64,000 nt of DNA from Maribacter sp. BPC-D8 (GCF_035207705.1 NZ_CP128187.1:4092001-4156000), one strand, 5' to 3'. Positions 44,469 to 54,323 are shown, counted from the first letter of the stretch. The notes: a model not told the origin generated them from the letters alone. Numbers and translations are program-made.

Positions 44469-45719
44469 ATGGATATAAAATTAGAAAAGAAAAAAGGATT
44501 TAAGCCAAAACATTACGGCTACATCGCATTAAGTGTATTGCTACTATTTGTTGGGTATCAGCTATTGTTTGCCAGTTCTGTGTCTACATTTAGAACAGAA
44601 AAAGATAAGCTTTCGATTGCTGAGGTTTCTGCAGGTAAATTCGATGACTACATTACTATTAACGGTAGCGTAGCACCAATAGCCACCATTTATATGGATG
44701 CTTATGAAGGTGGTCGTGTAAGTGAGAAATTGATTGAAGAAGGTGCCATGGTGAAGAAAGGTGATATCATCTTGAAGCTTGAGAACATGAATTTGTACGA
44801 GCAGATTTTAGCAAGTGAAAGTAATTTGGCACTAAAGCAAAATGATTTAAGATCAACCAAAATGAGTTTCGATTCAAGACAGGTAGAAGGTAGAAGGTCA
44901 TTGGCAACAACGAGTACAGATTTGCAACGCTTGAAAAGAAATTATGAGCAAAATAAAGCGTTGTTCGATGATGAATTAATTTCAAGAGAAGCATTTCAAC
45001 TATCTAAAGAAAACTATGAATTATCTCAAAAACAACATGAAATTATCAAAGTGCAAACTGTGCAAGATGATGAGTTACGTGAGACATCATTGAAAGGGTT
45101 AGATACCGATTTGGCGCGTATGCAAAAAACTTTGGGTATGGTGTACCAAAGACTAGATCACTTAAATGTACGTGCCCCTGCAGATGGTCAATTAGGGTTT
45201 TTAGATGCCGAAATTGGGCAGAGTATTGCGCAAGGTCAGCGTATAGGTCAGATTAACGTACTTACAGACTATAAGATAGAAGCTGAAATCGATGAGCACT
45301 ATATAGACCGTGTAAAAAGAGATTTGGTAGCGGTTTTAGAACGTAACGGAACAGAATTTCCATTGCGATTACGAAAAGTATATCCTGAGGTTAGAAATGG
45401 TAGGTTTAAGGTTGATTTGGTTTTTACCGATAGTAAGCCAGAAACCATTCGTTCAGGTCAGAGCTATAATATTAAATTACAATTAGGGGAATCTAACGAC
45501 GCACTTTTATTACCAAAAGGAAGCTTTTTTCAAAGCACAGGCGGACAATGGATTTTTGTTGTGAATTCTGATGGAGGAGAAGCAATTAAGAGAAACATTA
45601 GAATAGGAAAACAGAATTCTAGATACTATGAGGTTTTAGAAGGCTTAGAACCTGGAGAAAAAGTAATTACAAGTAACTACGATAATTTCGGAGAAGCCGA
45701 GAGAATAGTATTAAAATAG
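44469..45719 (+). CDS. HlyD/MacA-family periplasmic adaptor
   Basis: The 416-residue protein has one membrane helix near residues 18-33 and a barrel-sandwich (lipoyl-like) part (GSVAPIATIYMDAYEGGRVSEKLIEEGAMVKKGDIILKLEN). A long coiled-coil hairpin spans about 110-210, the second lipoyl half LNVRAPADGQLGFLDAEIGQSI follows, and beta-barrel and membrane-proximal domains end the chain. It links inner-membrane permeases to TolC. It is the only adaptor in the cluster. Its last codons and stop form the first copy of an 18-bp direct repeat that flanks a palindromic element. Confidence 0.93.
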   Translation: MDIKLEKKKGFKPKHYGYIALSVLLLFVGYQLLFASSVSTFRTEKDKLSIAEVSAGKFDDYITINGSVAPIATIYMDAYEGGRVSEKLIEEGAMVKKGDIILKLENMNLYEQILASESNLALKQNDLRSTKMSFDSRQVEGRRSLATTSTDLQRLKRNYEQNKALFDDELISREAFQLSKENYELSQKQHEIIKVQTVQDDELRETSLKGLDTDLARMQKTLGMVYQRLDHLNVRAPADGQLGFLDAEIGQSIAQGQRIGQINVLTDYKIEAEIDEHYIDRVKRDLVAVLERNGTEFPLRLRKVYPEVRNGRFKVDLVFTDSKPETIRSGQSYNIKLQLGESNDALLLPKGSFFQSTGGQWIFVVNSDGGEAIKRNIRIGKQNSRYYEVLEGLEPGEKVITSNYDNFGEAERIVLK

Positions 45720-45810
45720 CTTCGGCTTCGCTCAGCTACCTATAAAGTTCAGTTTCGAACCCTGAGCGTAGCCGAAGGGTGAAAAGGACTAAAGAATAGT
45801 ATTAAAATAG
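45702..45810. repeat. Palindromic element flanked by an 18-bp direct repeat
   Basis: AGAATAGTATTAAAATAG occurs at 45702-45719 (the end of hlyD, including its TAG) and again at 45793-45810. The 73 bp between the copies contain an inverted repeat: CTTCGGCTTCGCTCAG at 45720-45735 with CTGAGCGTAGCCGAAG at 45762-45777, 15 of 16 paired. The arrangement looks like insertion of a REP-type hairpin with duplication of its target, or a local duplication. Confidence 0.75.
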
Positions 45811-45871
45811 AAAATCAACTGTCACATCTGAGAATTCTCGGTGTCATTATAACAATCAAAATAGCAGGAAT

Positions 45872-46567
45872 ATGATAACCATTACGAACCTTAAAAAAAG
45901 TTTTAGAACAGAAGAAGTAGAAACCTTGGCATTGAATAGTGTCAACCTAAAAGTAGAAGACGGCGAGTTTGTGGCTATTATGGGTCCGTCTGGTTGTGGT
46001 AAATCTACGTTATTGAACATTATTGGAATGTTAGATAACCCAACAGATGGCAGCTACAATTTTGCAGGTAATGAAGTAGGCGGATTAAAAGAGAGTCAGC
46101 GTACACAATTACGTAAAGGAAATTTAGGTTTCGTTTTTCAAAGCTTTAATCTTATCGATGAGTTAACGGTGTTTGAAAATGTAGAGCTCCCATTAATCTA
46201 TTTAAAGATGGGTAAGGCAGAACGAAAAGAAAAGGTAATGAAGGTGTTAGAGCGAATGAAAATTGCACATAGAGAAAAGCATTTTCCGCAGCAATTATCT
46301 GGTGGTCAGCAACAACGTGTGGCAATATCGAGAGCGGTAGTAACTAACCCGAAATTAATATTAGCTGATGAGCCAACAGGTAACTTAGATTCTAAAAACG
46401 GAATCGAAGTAATGAACCTATTAACAGAACTAAACCAAGAGGGAACCACAATTGTCATGGTAACGCACTCAGACAGAGATTCGCATTATGCGCATAGAAT
46501 TGTAAATCTATTCGATGGTCAAATCGTTACTGAAAGCCAGAACCGAGCGATCGGTGCTATGATGTAA
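45872..46567 (+). CDS. MacB/LolD-type ABC transporter ATPase
   Basis: The 231-residue protein has Walker A GPSGCGKST at residues 38-46, the signature LSGGQQQRVAISRA near 139-152 and Walker B LILADEPTGNLDSKNG near 160-175. The LDNPTDGSYNFAGNEV insert and the lack of a membrane part place it with LolD/MacB/FtsE-type ATPases that drive FtsX-like permeases. It lies between hlyD and the first permease and presumably powers permeases 1 and 2 and perhaps others. Confidence 0.95.
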   Translation: MITITNLKKSFRTEEVETLALNSVNLKVEDGEFVAIMGPSGCGKSTLLNIIGMLDNPTDGSYNFAGNEVGGLKESQRTQLRKGNLGFVFQSFNLIDELTVFENVELPLIYLKMGKAERKEKVMKVLERMKIAHREKHFPQQLSGGQQQRVAISRAVVTNPKLILADEPTGNLDSKNGIEVMNLLTELNQEGTTIVMVTHSDRDSHYAHRIVNLFDGQIVTESQNRAIGAMM

Positions 46568-46576
46568 TCCCCCATG

Positions 46577-46747
46577 CCCCCGAAGGGGGTTTTAAAAAAG
46601 AGTTTATTTATCAATCAATTTTCAATTTCGTTCACAAATCGGAGTCGAAGACAAATCAACCGAAAACCAAACCTATCCCTTAATCACGGATAATAGAGTA
46701 TCATCAATCAATCAATCACCAAACCATTCCCCCTCCTTCGGAGGGGG
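46577..46747. repeat. Two G/C-rich hairpins in the gap before permease 1
   Basis: CCCCC-GAA-GGGGG (46577-46589) follows the ATPase stop. CCCCCTCC with GGAGGGGG (46729-46747, TTC loop) precedes the permease ATG and is trailed by CTAGGGGGAGGA. The 205-bp gap between them shows no gene; it has a TCATCAATCAATCAATCA stretch at 46701-46718. Such hairpins could pause transcription or protect the mRNA. Confidence 0.6.
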
Positions 46748-46773
46748 CTAGGGGGAGGAAAAATCAAAAAATC

Positions 46774-49191
46774 ATGTTTAGAAACCATCTTAAAATTGCT
46801 TGGAGAAGTTTAAAGAAAGACAAGCTCTTTGCCGCTATAAAAATTGGCGGTTTCGCTGTTGGTATAGCAGCATGTCTTTTAATAGCATTGTTCATTCGTA
46901 ATGAGGTGGGTTATGATCAACACTACGCCAATAAGGATCAAATGTACCGTGTAGTGTTGGAGGGTATGTATAAAGGAGAGGTAATGAAAAGTACACACTT
47001 TCAGTTACCTTTTGCAGATGCCTTGCAAAGTGATTTCCCTGAAATTATAAAAGCAGCAAAAGTTAATACAACAGGAATATTTGGAGCCGGTAAACGTGGT
47101 ATTAGATTAGCTGGTGAGAAGCAAAATAACCTAGAAGACGGATTTTTACTTGCAGACCAAGAAGCATTTGAGATTTTAGAAGTTCAGCTCGAACAAGGTA
47201 ATGCAAGCACGGCATTGGCAAATCCGAAAAGCATTGTTATCTCAGAATCTAAAGCAGCAAAATATTTTAAAGACGGTACGATTATAGGCGAAACAATCAT
47301 TTTAGACAATGATCCTACAAAGCCATATACCGTAACTGGTGTCATGAAAGATGCGCCTAAAAACTCGCATTTAACATACGATTTTTTAATTCCCATTGAA
47401 GATACCAATGCAAGTTGGACCAACCAAAACTACTTCACTTATATTCTAGTAGATCCAAATACAAATGTTCAGCAACTAGAGAAAAAAATGGTTTCTATTG
47501 TTGAAGATTACATCATTCCCGCGCAAAGAGAACGAGGTCGTGCTCCAGACTTTATTGATGTGCTAAGAACCATGGAGTATAAGCTTCAGCCTATCACAGA
47601 TATTCATTTGTATTCAGACATTAAAATGGCAGATGGTCTAAAGCATGGCGATATCAGATTCGTTTGGCTTTTTGCGGCTATTGCCGGTTTCGTATTACTG
47701 TTAGCAGTGATCAATTTTATAAACCTTTCTACTGCAAAATCAGCAAATAGAGCAAAAGAAGTAGGACTTAGAAAAACTATTGGTGCTTATAAAAGCAATT
47801 TGGTGGTTCAGTTCATGACCGAATCAATAATGTTCAGTTTTGTCTCTTTTATTTTAGGGGTTTTATTGGCTTGGGCATTATTACCATCATTCAATTCTAT
47901 TGCATCAAAAACAATTGAAATGCCTTGGGCAGCATGGTGGTTCATTCCAATTATATTAGTTGCTGCGCTGTTGGTAGGTTCTTTGGCAGGGCTTTATCCT
48001 GCATTTTATTTATCAGCATTTAAACCGGTTAATGTTTTAAAAGGAAGTTTAAGCATTGGTAGTAAAAGTGGAAAATTAAGAAGCGGACTCGTTATTTTTC
48101 AATTTTCTACATCTGTAATTCTGATTATAGCCACGTTGATTATTTACCAACAAATGGATTTTATACTTCAGAAAGAATTGGGATATGATAAAGAACAAGT
48201 GGTGATACTAGAGGGAACAGGAGTTTTAGGAAATAGCGCAGAGAATTTTAAAGAACAATTACTACAATTACCACAAGTAAAATCGGCAACGATATCTAAT
48301 TATTTACCAGTAGATGGTGGCAGTAGAAACGGAAATACCTTTAGAAGAGAAGATGAAGGTAATGAAGGTAGAGGCATACCTGCTCAAATTTGGCGAGTAG
48401 ATTATGACTACATAAAAACATTGGGTATTACTCTAAAAACAGGTAGAGATTTCTCTAAGCAGTTTGCTTCAGACTCTTTGAATTCCATCATTATAAATGC
48501 TAATATGGAAAGAGAGCTTGGCTTGGATAATGCAATTGGTAAAGAGATTAATAACAACGGACAACTATTTACGGTTATAGGGGTGGTTGATGATTTTCAT
48601 TTTAAATCTCTAAAAGAAGATATTTCTTCATTGTCATTGGTAATTGGTAAAGATTTAGGGTCCATATCACTGAAGTTAGAAAAAGGAAATGTGAATCAGG
48701 CATTGGCATCTATCGCATCGGTATGGAATAAAAACATTCCCAATCAGTCTATAAATTATAGCTTTTTAGATCAAGAGTTTAGTCGTATGCATGACGATGT
48801 AGGGCGTATGGGTAAGATATTCAACAGCTTTGCACTGTTCGCCATATTGGTGGCATGTTTAGGGTTGTTTGCACTCTCTGCCTTTATGGTAGAACAACGT
48901 AAAAAAGAGATAAGCATTAGGCTGGTTTTAGGCGCACCATTTAAAAGTATATACCGACTACTAACGTTAGATTTTATGAAGCTTATTTTGGTATCCATCA
49001 TTATTGCAATACCAATTGGTTGGTACATTATGAGCCGTTGGCTAGAAGATTTCGCCTATCATATCACCATCGGTTGGGGCATATTTCTAGCTGCAGGTTT
49101 AATAGCATTAACCATTGCAATACTGACCATAAGTTACCAATCTGTTGGTGCAGCATTAATACAACCTTTGAAAAGCCTTAGAAAAGAATAA
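46774..49191 (+). CDS. Double-FtsX (MacB-like) ABC permease 1
   Basis: The 805-residue protein has two copies of the MacB layout. A membrane helix (about 20-41) and periplasmic MacB_PCD-like domain (about 45-270) lead to three helices with GLRKTIGAYKSNLVVQFMTES. A second membrane helix (about 430-450) and periplasmic domain lead to three more helices with LGLFALSAFMVEQRKKEISIRLVLGAPFKSIY. With eight helices each protein can form a complete pseudo-dimer. MacB-like permeases do not conduct; they move substrates from the periplasm through TolC by mechanotransmission. The end is QPLKSLRKE, slightly different from the NPVKSLRTE of its paralogues. Confidence 0.93.
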   Translation: MFRNHLKIAWRSLKKDKLFAAIKIGGFAVGIAACLLIALFIRNEVGYDQHYANKDQMYRVVLEGMYKGEVMKSTHFQLPFADALQSDFPEIIKAAKVNTTGIFGAGKRGIRLAGEKQNNLEDGFLLADQEAFEILEVQLEQGNASTALANPKSIVISESKAAKYFKDGTIIGETIILDNDPTKPYTVTGVMKDAPKNSHLTYDFLIPIEDTNASWTNQNYFTYILVDPNTNVQQLEKKMVSIVEDYIIPAQRERGRAPDFIDVLRTMEYKLQPITDIHLYSDIKMADGLKHGDIRFVWLFAAIAGFVLLLAVINFINLSTAKSANRAKEVGLRKTIGAYKSNLVVQFMTESIMFSFVSFILGVLLAWALLPSFNSIASKTIEMPWAAWWFIPIILVAALLVGSLAGLYPAFYLSAFKPVNVLKGSLSIGSKSGKLRSGLVIFQFSTSVILIIATLIIYQQMDFILQKELGYDKEQVVILEGTGVLGNSAENFKEQLLQLPQVKSATISNYLPVDGGSRNGNTFRREDEGNEGRGIPAQIWRVDYDYIKTLGITLKTGRDFSKQFASDSLNSIIINANMERELGLDNAIGKEINNNGQLFTVIGVVDDFHFKSLKEDISSLSLVIGKDLGSISLKLEKGNVNQALASIASVWNKNIPNQSINYSFLDQEFSRMHDDVGRMGKIFNSFALFAILVACLGLFALSAFMVEQRKKEISIRLVLGAPFKSIYRLLTLDFMKLILVSIIIAIPIGWYIMSRWLEDFAYHITIGWGIFLAAGLIALTIAILTISYQSVGAALIQPLKSLRKE

Positions 49192-49206
49192 ATATCCCAT
49201 CCCCAG

Positions 49207-49225
49207 CCCTTCCCGAAGGGAAGGG
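49207..49225. repeat. Perfect hairpin between permeases 1 and 2
   Basis: CCCTTCCC-GAA-GGGAAGGG, 8-bp perfect stem, lies in the 51-bp gap just before the permease 2 ATG. No T-run follows, so it is not an obvious terminator. Confidence 0.65.
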
Positions 49226-49242
49226 AAGAAAAAACGAGAACT

Positions 49243-51591
49243 ATGTTTAAGAACTATATAAAAATCGCTTGGCGAAATCTTTGGAAGAATAAAGGCTATA
49301 GCCTATTGAATATTTTTGGTCTGGCAATAGGGATAACCTGTGCCGCTATGATTTTACTTTGGGTAGAAGATGAGGTAGGTTATGATAAAGATTTTGCAAA
49401 ACAAGATGTGGTGTATTACATACCTACCAACCAACAATACGATGGCGAATGGAGAACATTTTTTCAAGCTACTCCGGGGCCGTTAGCAGAAGTTTTAAAG
49501 CAAGAAGTTCCAGGAATTGTAGGAGCTGCAAGAACAAAAAGTGATGATTTTTTGTTTCAGGTAGATGATACTTCTATTAATAAAAACGGACGATATGCTG
49601 ACCCAGATTTTTTAAGCATGTTCAGTCTAACTTTTGTAGAAGGCAATTTAGAAACAGCTTTTAATGATGTAGATGCTATTATTATTTCACAAGAAACGGC
49701 TACCCAATTATTCGGAGAAAACACTTCAGCCATTAATAAAGTGGTGAAAATAAATAACGAAACTAATTATACTGTCTCTGGTGTTTATGAAGATTTGCCA
49801 AACAATGTCACCTATACTTTTGATTGGTTGGCGCCATTTGAGCGTTTTGCAGAAGGTAAAGAGTGGATGAAAGATTACGGCTCTAATTTCTCAGACACAT
49901 TTGTAGAACTTTCGCCAGAAGCAAATTTTGAAGTAGTTAATCAAAAGGTGAAGGCAATACTGCCTATGAAGACCGAAGATGATGAAACTGTTGCATTTTT
50001 ATTTTCTATGAAAGATTGGCATTTACGGTCAGCTTTTGAAGGAGGAAAGAATGTAGGTGGGCAAATTACTTATGTAAGACTGTTCAGCCTTATTGCAATA
50101 ATCATATTATTAATAGCCTGTATTAACTTCATGAACTTGGCTACCGCCAGAAGTGAAAAAAGAGCTAATGAAGTCGGAGTCCGCAAAGTATTGGGATCTG
50201 GTAGAAAAGGATTGATATCTCAATTTATGGCAGAGGCAATAATAACTGCAGCATTATCTGCGGTATTAAGTGTGCTGTTATTGAAATTATTGGTGCCGCA
50301 ATTCAATATGATTATCGACAAACAGCTAGAGTTAAGTTTATTTAACCCCACACATATTTTAACCTTAGTTGGCATTACCCTGGTTTGTGGTATTGTTGCG
50401 GGTTGGTATCCGGCATTTTATTTGTCTTCTTTTAAACCTATAGATGTGTTGAAGGGAGCACGAAAAACAAAAGGGAGCGCATCATTTATTAGAAAAGGGC
50501 TAGTGGCTACTCAGTTTGTAGTTTCTATAGTATTCATCATAAGTACTATAATCGTGTATCAACAAGTACAACATGTAAAAGGGCGCGATTTAGGGTATGA
50601 TAAAGAAAATCTGGTTAAAATTCCTGTAACAGGAGGTATCATAAAAAACTTCAAACCTCTTGAAGAAGATATGAAATCTTCAGGTATGATAGAAAGCATC
50701 GGTCTCAATAATTCAGATATTTTATCCGGTGGTAATAATACATCTAATTTAGAATGGCAAGGTGGTATTGATACCGAAAATGTGCTGGTATCTATTAGAA
50801 GTATTACATCAGATTTCTTTAATACCGCTGGGATGGAGATTGTAGAAGGTAGAGGATTTAGTAACAACCCTGTTCAAGACAGTACCAATATTATTGTAAG
50901 TGAATCTTTTGCAAAATTGATGGGTAGTGGCAGTGCTATAGGCAAAACAGTAGAAGGTGATTACCCAGTAATTGGCGTAGTAAAAGATTATTTATACGAT
51001 GACATGTATGGATCTAGTGATCCGGTTATATTTTTTAATAACCCTAGTGATGCAAGTTTTCTCTATGTAAAGACAAAAAAGGGTATAGCAACAGCATCGG
51101 CTTTGACAGCTATGGAAACATCGTTGAAAAAGTTCAATCCCGCATTTCCTTTTGAATATGAATTTGTAGATGATACCTATAATGCCAAGTTTAAAAGTGA
51201 AAAATTAATCGGGAACCTTTCTCAAATTTTTGCGCTACTAGCTATATTAATTTCTTGTTTAGGACTCTTCGGATTATCAGCCTTTACCGCAGATCAGCGT
51301 AGAAAAGAAATAGGAGTTCGTAAAGTTTTAGGGTCAAGCATATCGAGTATTGTAGGCTTGTTGTCAAAAGATTTTATGCAATTGGTAGTAATCGCAATTT
51401 TAATTGCTAGTCCGCTTGCATGGCTATTAATGCACAATTGGTTAGAAGGTTATTCGTACCGTATTTCTATAGATATATGGGCTTTTGTAATTGCAGGTGT
51501 TGTCGCTATTGTTATAGCGTTAGTAACGATAAGCTTTCAAGCTTTAAAAGCAGCTAGAGCGAATCCGGTTAAAAGTTTACGTACAGAGTAA
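49243..51591 (+). CDS. Double-FtsX (MacB-like) ABC permease 2
   Basis: The 782-residue paralogue has the same eight-helix, two-periplasmic-domain layout. It begins MFKNYIKIAWRNLWKNKGYSLLN, the cytoplasmic amphipathic stretch that precedes helix 1 in all six copies. FtsX-domain blocks are GVRKVLGSGRKGLISQFMAEA and LGLFGLSAFTADQRRKEIGVRKVLGSSISSIVGLLSKDF. The C-terminus is NPVKSLRTE. It is the last gene of transcription unit A; 223 bp follow before permease 3, holding a new paired-palindrome promoter. Confidence 0.93.
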   Translation: MFKNYIKIAWRNLWKNKGYSLLNIFGLAIGITCAAMILLWVEDEVGYDKDFAKQDVVYYIPTNQQYDGEWRTFFQATPGPLAEVLKQEVPGIVGAARTKSDDFLFQVDDTSINKNGRYADPDFLSMFSLTFVEGNLETAFNDVDAIIISQETATQLFGENTSAINKVVKINNETNYTVSGVYEDLPNNVTYTFDWLAPFERFAEGKEWMKDYGSNFSDTFVELSPEANFEVVNQKVKAILPMKTEDDETVAFLFSMKDWHLRSAFEGGKNVGGQITYVRLFSLIAIIILLIACINFMNLATARSEKRANEVGVRKVLGSGRKGLISQFMAEAIITAALSAVLSVLLLKLLVPQFNMIIDKQLELSLFNPTHILTLVGITLVCGIVAGWYPAFYLSSFKPIDVLKGARKTKGSASFIRKGLVATQFVVSIVFIISTIIVYQQVQHVKGRDLGYDKENLVKIPVTGGIIKNFKPLEEDMKSSGMIESIGLNNSDILSGGNNTSNLEWQGGIDTENVLVSIRSITSDFFNTAGMEIVEGRGFSNNPVQDSTNIIVSESFAKLMGSGSAIGKTVEGDYPVIGVVKDYLYDDMYGSSDPVIFFNNPSDASFLYVKTKKGIATASALTAMETSLKKFNPAFPFEYEFVDDTYNAKFKSEKLIGNLSQIFALLAILISCLGLFGLSAFTADQRRKEIGVRKVLGSSISSIVGLLSKDFMQLVVIAILIASPLAWLLMHNWLEGYSYRISIDIWAFVIAGVVAIVIALVTISFQALKAARANPVKSLRTE

Positions 51592-51633
51592 GGGCATTAA
51601 TTATGATAACAAGACTTATTATCAGAATTCTAC

Positions 51634-51672
51634 TGTAAATATATTTTACAAATTTTGTCCAAATATTTGACA
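51634..51672 (+). promoter_or_regulatory. Paired enhancer palindromes, copy B (before permease 3)
   Basis: TGTAAATATATTTTACA (51634-51650, TGTAAA-N5-TTTACA is perfect) and TGTCCAAATATTTGACA (51656-51672) are separated by 5 bp. The pair ends 53 bp before TGGCAT at 51726, compared with 63 bp in copy A, a difference of one helical turn. Confidence 0.8.
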
Positions 51673-51725
51673 GTTAAGATATTAGATTTTATTTTAAACA
51701 ACTATAGATCAGCACATTAAACTAA

Positions 51726-51740
51726 TGGCATGAAATTAGA
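51726..51740 (+). promoter_or_regulatory. Sigma-54-like promoter, copy B (permease 3)
   Basis: TGGCAT (51726-51731), 5 bp, TAGA (51737-51740). GG-N10-G spacing is kept; the -24 half ends in T and the -12 half has GA. It is the weakest of the three copies. Predicted start is near 51751 with a 64-nt leader to the ATG at 51815. Confidence 0.55.
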
Positions 51741-51814
51741 CTTCTTATTTTTTGTTGTCAATCACCATCATCAAATCTCGCTAAGCAAAGTCTAAGCATC
51801 AAAAAACGAAAATC

Positions 51815-54247
51815 ATGTTTAAAAATTATCTAAAAATTGCCTGGAGAAGTTTAAAGAAGCAAGCCTTTTTTACTTTCTTAAATACATTTGGACTAGCCAT
51901 TGGTATGGCTGGGGCATTGATTATATCGTTATATATCTACGACGAGCTTAGTTATGATAAAATGTTTACCGATGTAGATAGGATTTATCGTATAGATGCA
52001 GATATAAAATTTGGTGGAGCTGAAATGAAGGCAGGTGAAGCTGCCGCACCAATGGCAGAAACCTTAAAAAGAGATTATCCGCAAGTAGAATCAACTGTTC
52101 GTCTTAGAACTATAGGTAGTGCGTATGTGAAAAAAGAAGGAGGAAACAGAAGTGCCAAAGAAAGCCATATAGCCTTTGCCGATTCTACAATGTTCGATTT
52201 TTTCGGAATAGAGTTGCTCGCAGGTAACGCTAAAACGGCATTGACCGGCACCAACTCGTTAGTCTTGACCAAAAGTGCAGCAGAGAAACATTTTGGGGAT
52301 ACAGATGTTATTGGTCAAAATTTACTGTTGGACAATACCGATACTTATACGGTAACCGGAGTGATTGAAGACATGCCCCAAAATTCCTATTTCAATGACT
52401 ATAGTGTGTTTTTGGCTATGGCGGGCAATGTGGCATCTAGGGAAGATAATTGGGGTGGTAATAATTATTTTACGTTTGTAAAATTAATACCTGAAGCCAA
52501 TGCAGAAGATTTTCAAAAGCCTTTGCAAGACATGTTAGAAAGGTATATGTTACCATGGTCACAAAAGTATTTTCCGGGTATGACGGCAGAGTCGTTTGCG
52601 GCATCTGGTAATTATATTAGGTATCATACCATGCCATTGACCGATATTCATTTGTATTCTGATAGAGATACGGAAATGAATGCAACAAGTAGTATTCAAA
52701 ATATTTACATTTTATCATTTATTGGATTGTTTTTGATCATTTTGGCAAGTGTAAACTTTATGAACTTGTCTACGGCACATTCTTTAAAGAGAGCCAAAGA
52801 AGTTGGAGTTAGAAAGACTTTGGGTTCCAATAGAATGAATCTGGTTTTTCAGTTTTTAACAGAATCAGGTTTAATAGCATTTGTGTCTTTGTTAGCGGCA
52901 CTAATAATTTCAATGATAGCATTACCATTTTTCAATAGCTTCACGGGCAAATCAATTGTTATTCCGTTTACTCAGCCCTTATTTTGGTTGGCGTTATTTG
53001 GGGCAACCTTTTTACTAGGATTATTTTCAGGCAGTTACCCTGCATTTTTCATGTCAAGATTTACTGCCGTTAAAAGCTTAAAAGGTGGTAGTACAGAAAG
53101 TGTAGGTAATGGTAGGGTGCGTAATGCCTTGGTCATATTTCAATTTTCAATTTCGGTATTTCTCATCGTAAGCACTTTGGTAGTTTTTCAACAATTAAAT
53201 TATATACAGAACAAAGATTTGGGCTTTTCCAAAGATCGGGTGCTGTTAATTAACGAAATAGGGGCGCTAGGATCAAAGACCAAAGCTTTTAAAGAACAAA
53301 TTGCTAACATGGCTTTTGTGGAAAGCGCTACGTTAAGCGATTACTATCCAACACCATCTTGGAGGTCAAATACCTCGTTCTTTGAAGAAGGTGCAAGAGA
53401 TCAAGAATTTGCCATTCAAATGCAAGAATGGAAGGTAGATTCAGATTACTTAAAAGCTATGGAAATGGAGATAGTTGCTGGGCGAGATTTTAATCCGAAA
53501 TATGTATCAGATTCTACGGCTATCATTATAAATGAAGCTACGTTGCCTATTATGAATGTCACCGCAGAAGAAGCTTTGGGTATGCGTATATCAGAAGAAA
53601 TTGAACTCGAAAACCCTACCTACTATACTATCATCGGTGTAGTTAAAGACTTTCATTTTACATCTTTGCGTAATAATATAGAGGCACTAGGTATACAACT
53701 TAAATCTGATGCCGAAAATATGGCGGTTAGAATGAGCGGTGGAAACTTTGTAAATAATATTTCAGCAATAGAAAGTACATGGAACGCCATTGCACCCGGT
53801 CAACCATTTGATTATCGCTTTATGGACGAAGCTTTCAATACCACCTATGAAGCGGAACAAAAACTGAGTAAGATATTTTTCATTTTTACTATGCTGTCCA
53901 TTTTTATTGCTTGTTTGGGATTATTTGGATTAGCTGCCTTTAATGCCGAAAAACGAACAAAAGAAATCGGTGTTAGAAAAGTGTTGGGAGCTACTGTAAG
54001 TCAAATTTCTTACCGACTTACAGTAGATTTTCTAAAACTGGTCGGTGTAGCAATATTAGTGTCATTGCCATTAGGTTGGTATGTTATGAATAAATGGCTC
54101 GAAGATTTTTCATACCGAATAGAAATAGGATTTGGCATTTTCGCCCTTGCAGGACTACTTGCAATTATAGTGGCTATTGTAACGGTTAGTTATCAAAGTA
54201 TAAAAGCGGCGGTTGTAAACCCCGTTAAGAGTTTACGTTCAGAATAA
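51815..54247 (+). CDS. Double-FtsX (MacB-like) ABC permease 3, own transcription unit
   Basis: The 810-residue paralogue (MFKNYLKIAWRSLKKQAFFTFLN) has the eight-helix layout with GVRKTLGSNRMNLVFQFLTES and GLAAFNAEKRTKEIGVRKVLGATVSQISYRLTVDF. Its periplasmic domain 1 shares FFGIELLAGNAKTALTGTNSLVLT with the same region of permease 1. It ends NPVKSLRSE. It is flanked on both sides by paired-palindrome promoters, so it is probably transcribed alone or with read-through into permease 4. No ATPase is in its unit. Confidence 0.92.
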   Translation: MFKNYLKIAWRSLKKQAFFTFLNTFGLAIGMAGALIISLYIYDELSYDKMFTDVDRIYRIDADIKFGGAEMKAGEAAAPMAETLKRDYPQVESTVRLRTIGSAYVKKEGGNRSAKESHIAFADSTMFDFFGIELLAGNAKTALTGTNSLVLTKSAAEKHFGDTDVIGQNLLLDNTDTYTVTGVIEDMPQNSYFNDYSVFLAMAGNVASREDNWGGNNYFTFVKLIPEANAEDFQKPLQDMLERYMLPWSQKYFPGMTAESFAASGNYIRYHTMPLTDIHLYSDRDTEMNATSSIQNIYILSFIGLFLIILASVNFMNLSTAHSLKRAKEVGVRKTLGSNRMNLVFQFLTESGLIAFVSLLAALIISMIALPFFNSFTGKSIVIPFTQPLFWLALFGATFLLGLFSGSYPAFFMSRFTAVKSLKGGSTESVGNGRVRNALVIFQFSISVFLIVSTLVVFQQLNYIQNKDLGFSKDRVLLINEIGALGSKTKAFKEQIANMAFVESATLSDYYPTPSWRSNTSFFEEGARDQEFAIQMQEWKVDSDYLKAMEMEIVAGRDFNPKYVSDSTAIIINEATLPIMNVTAEEALGMRISEEIELENPTYYTIIGVVKDFHFTSLRNNIEALGIQLKSDAENMAVRMSGGNFVNNISAIESTWNAIAPGQPFDYRFMDEAFNTTYEAEQKLSKIFFIFTMLSIFIACLGLFGLAAFNAEKRTKEIGVRKVLGATVSQISYRLTVDFLKLVGVAILVSLPLGWYVMNKWLEDFSYRIEIGFGIFALAGLLAIIVAIVTVSYQSIKAAVVNPVKSLRSE

Positions 54248-54323
54248 CCGTGCTATAGATTGCACCCATTCTTATAAAGATGATACAGGGATTAATGTAA
54301 CGATCCGTTTTTCAAATAGTCTT

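Noticed and set aside
45720..45777. Rho-independent terminator between hlyD and the ATPase
   Set aside because: The inverted repeat has a 26-nt loop and no T-run, and the genes function together; a REP-like element fits better.
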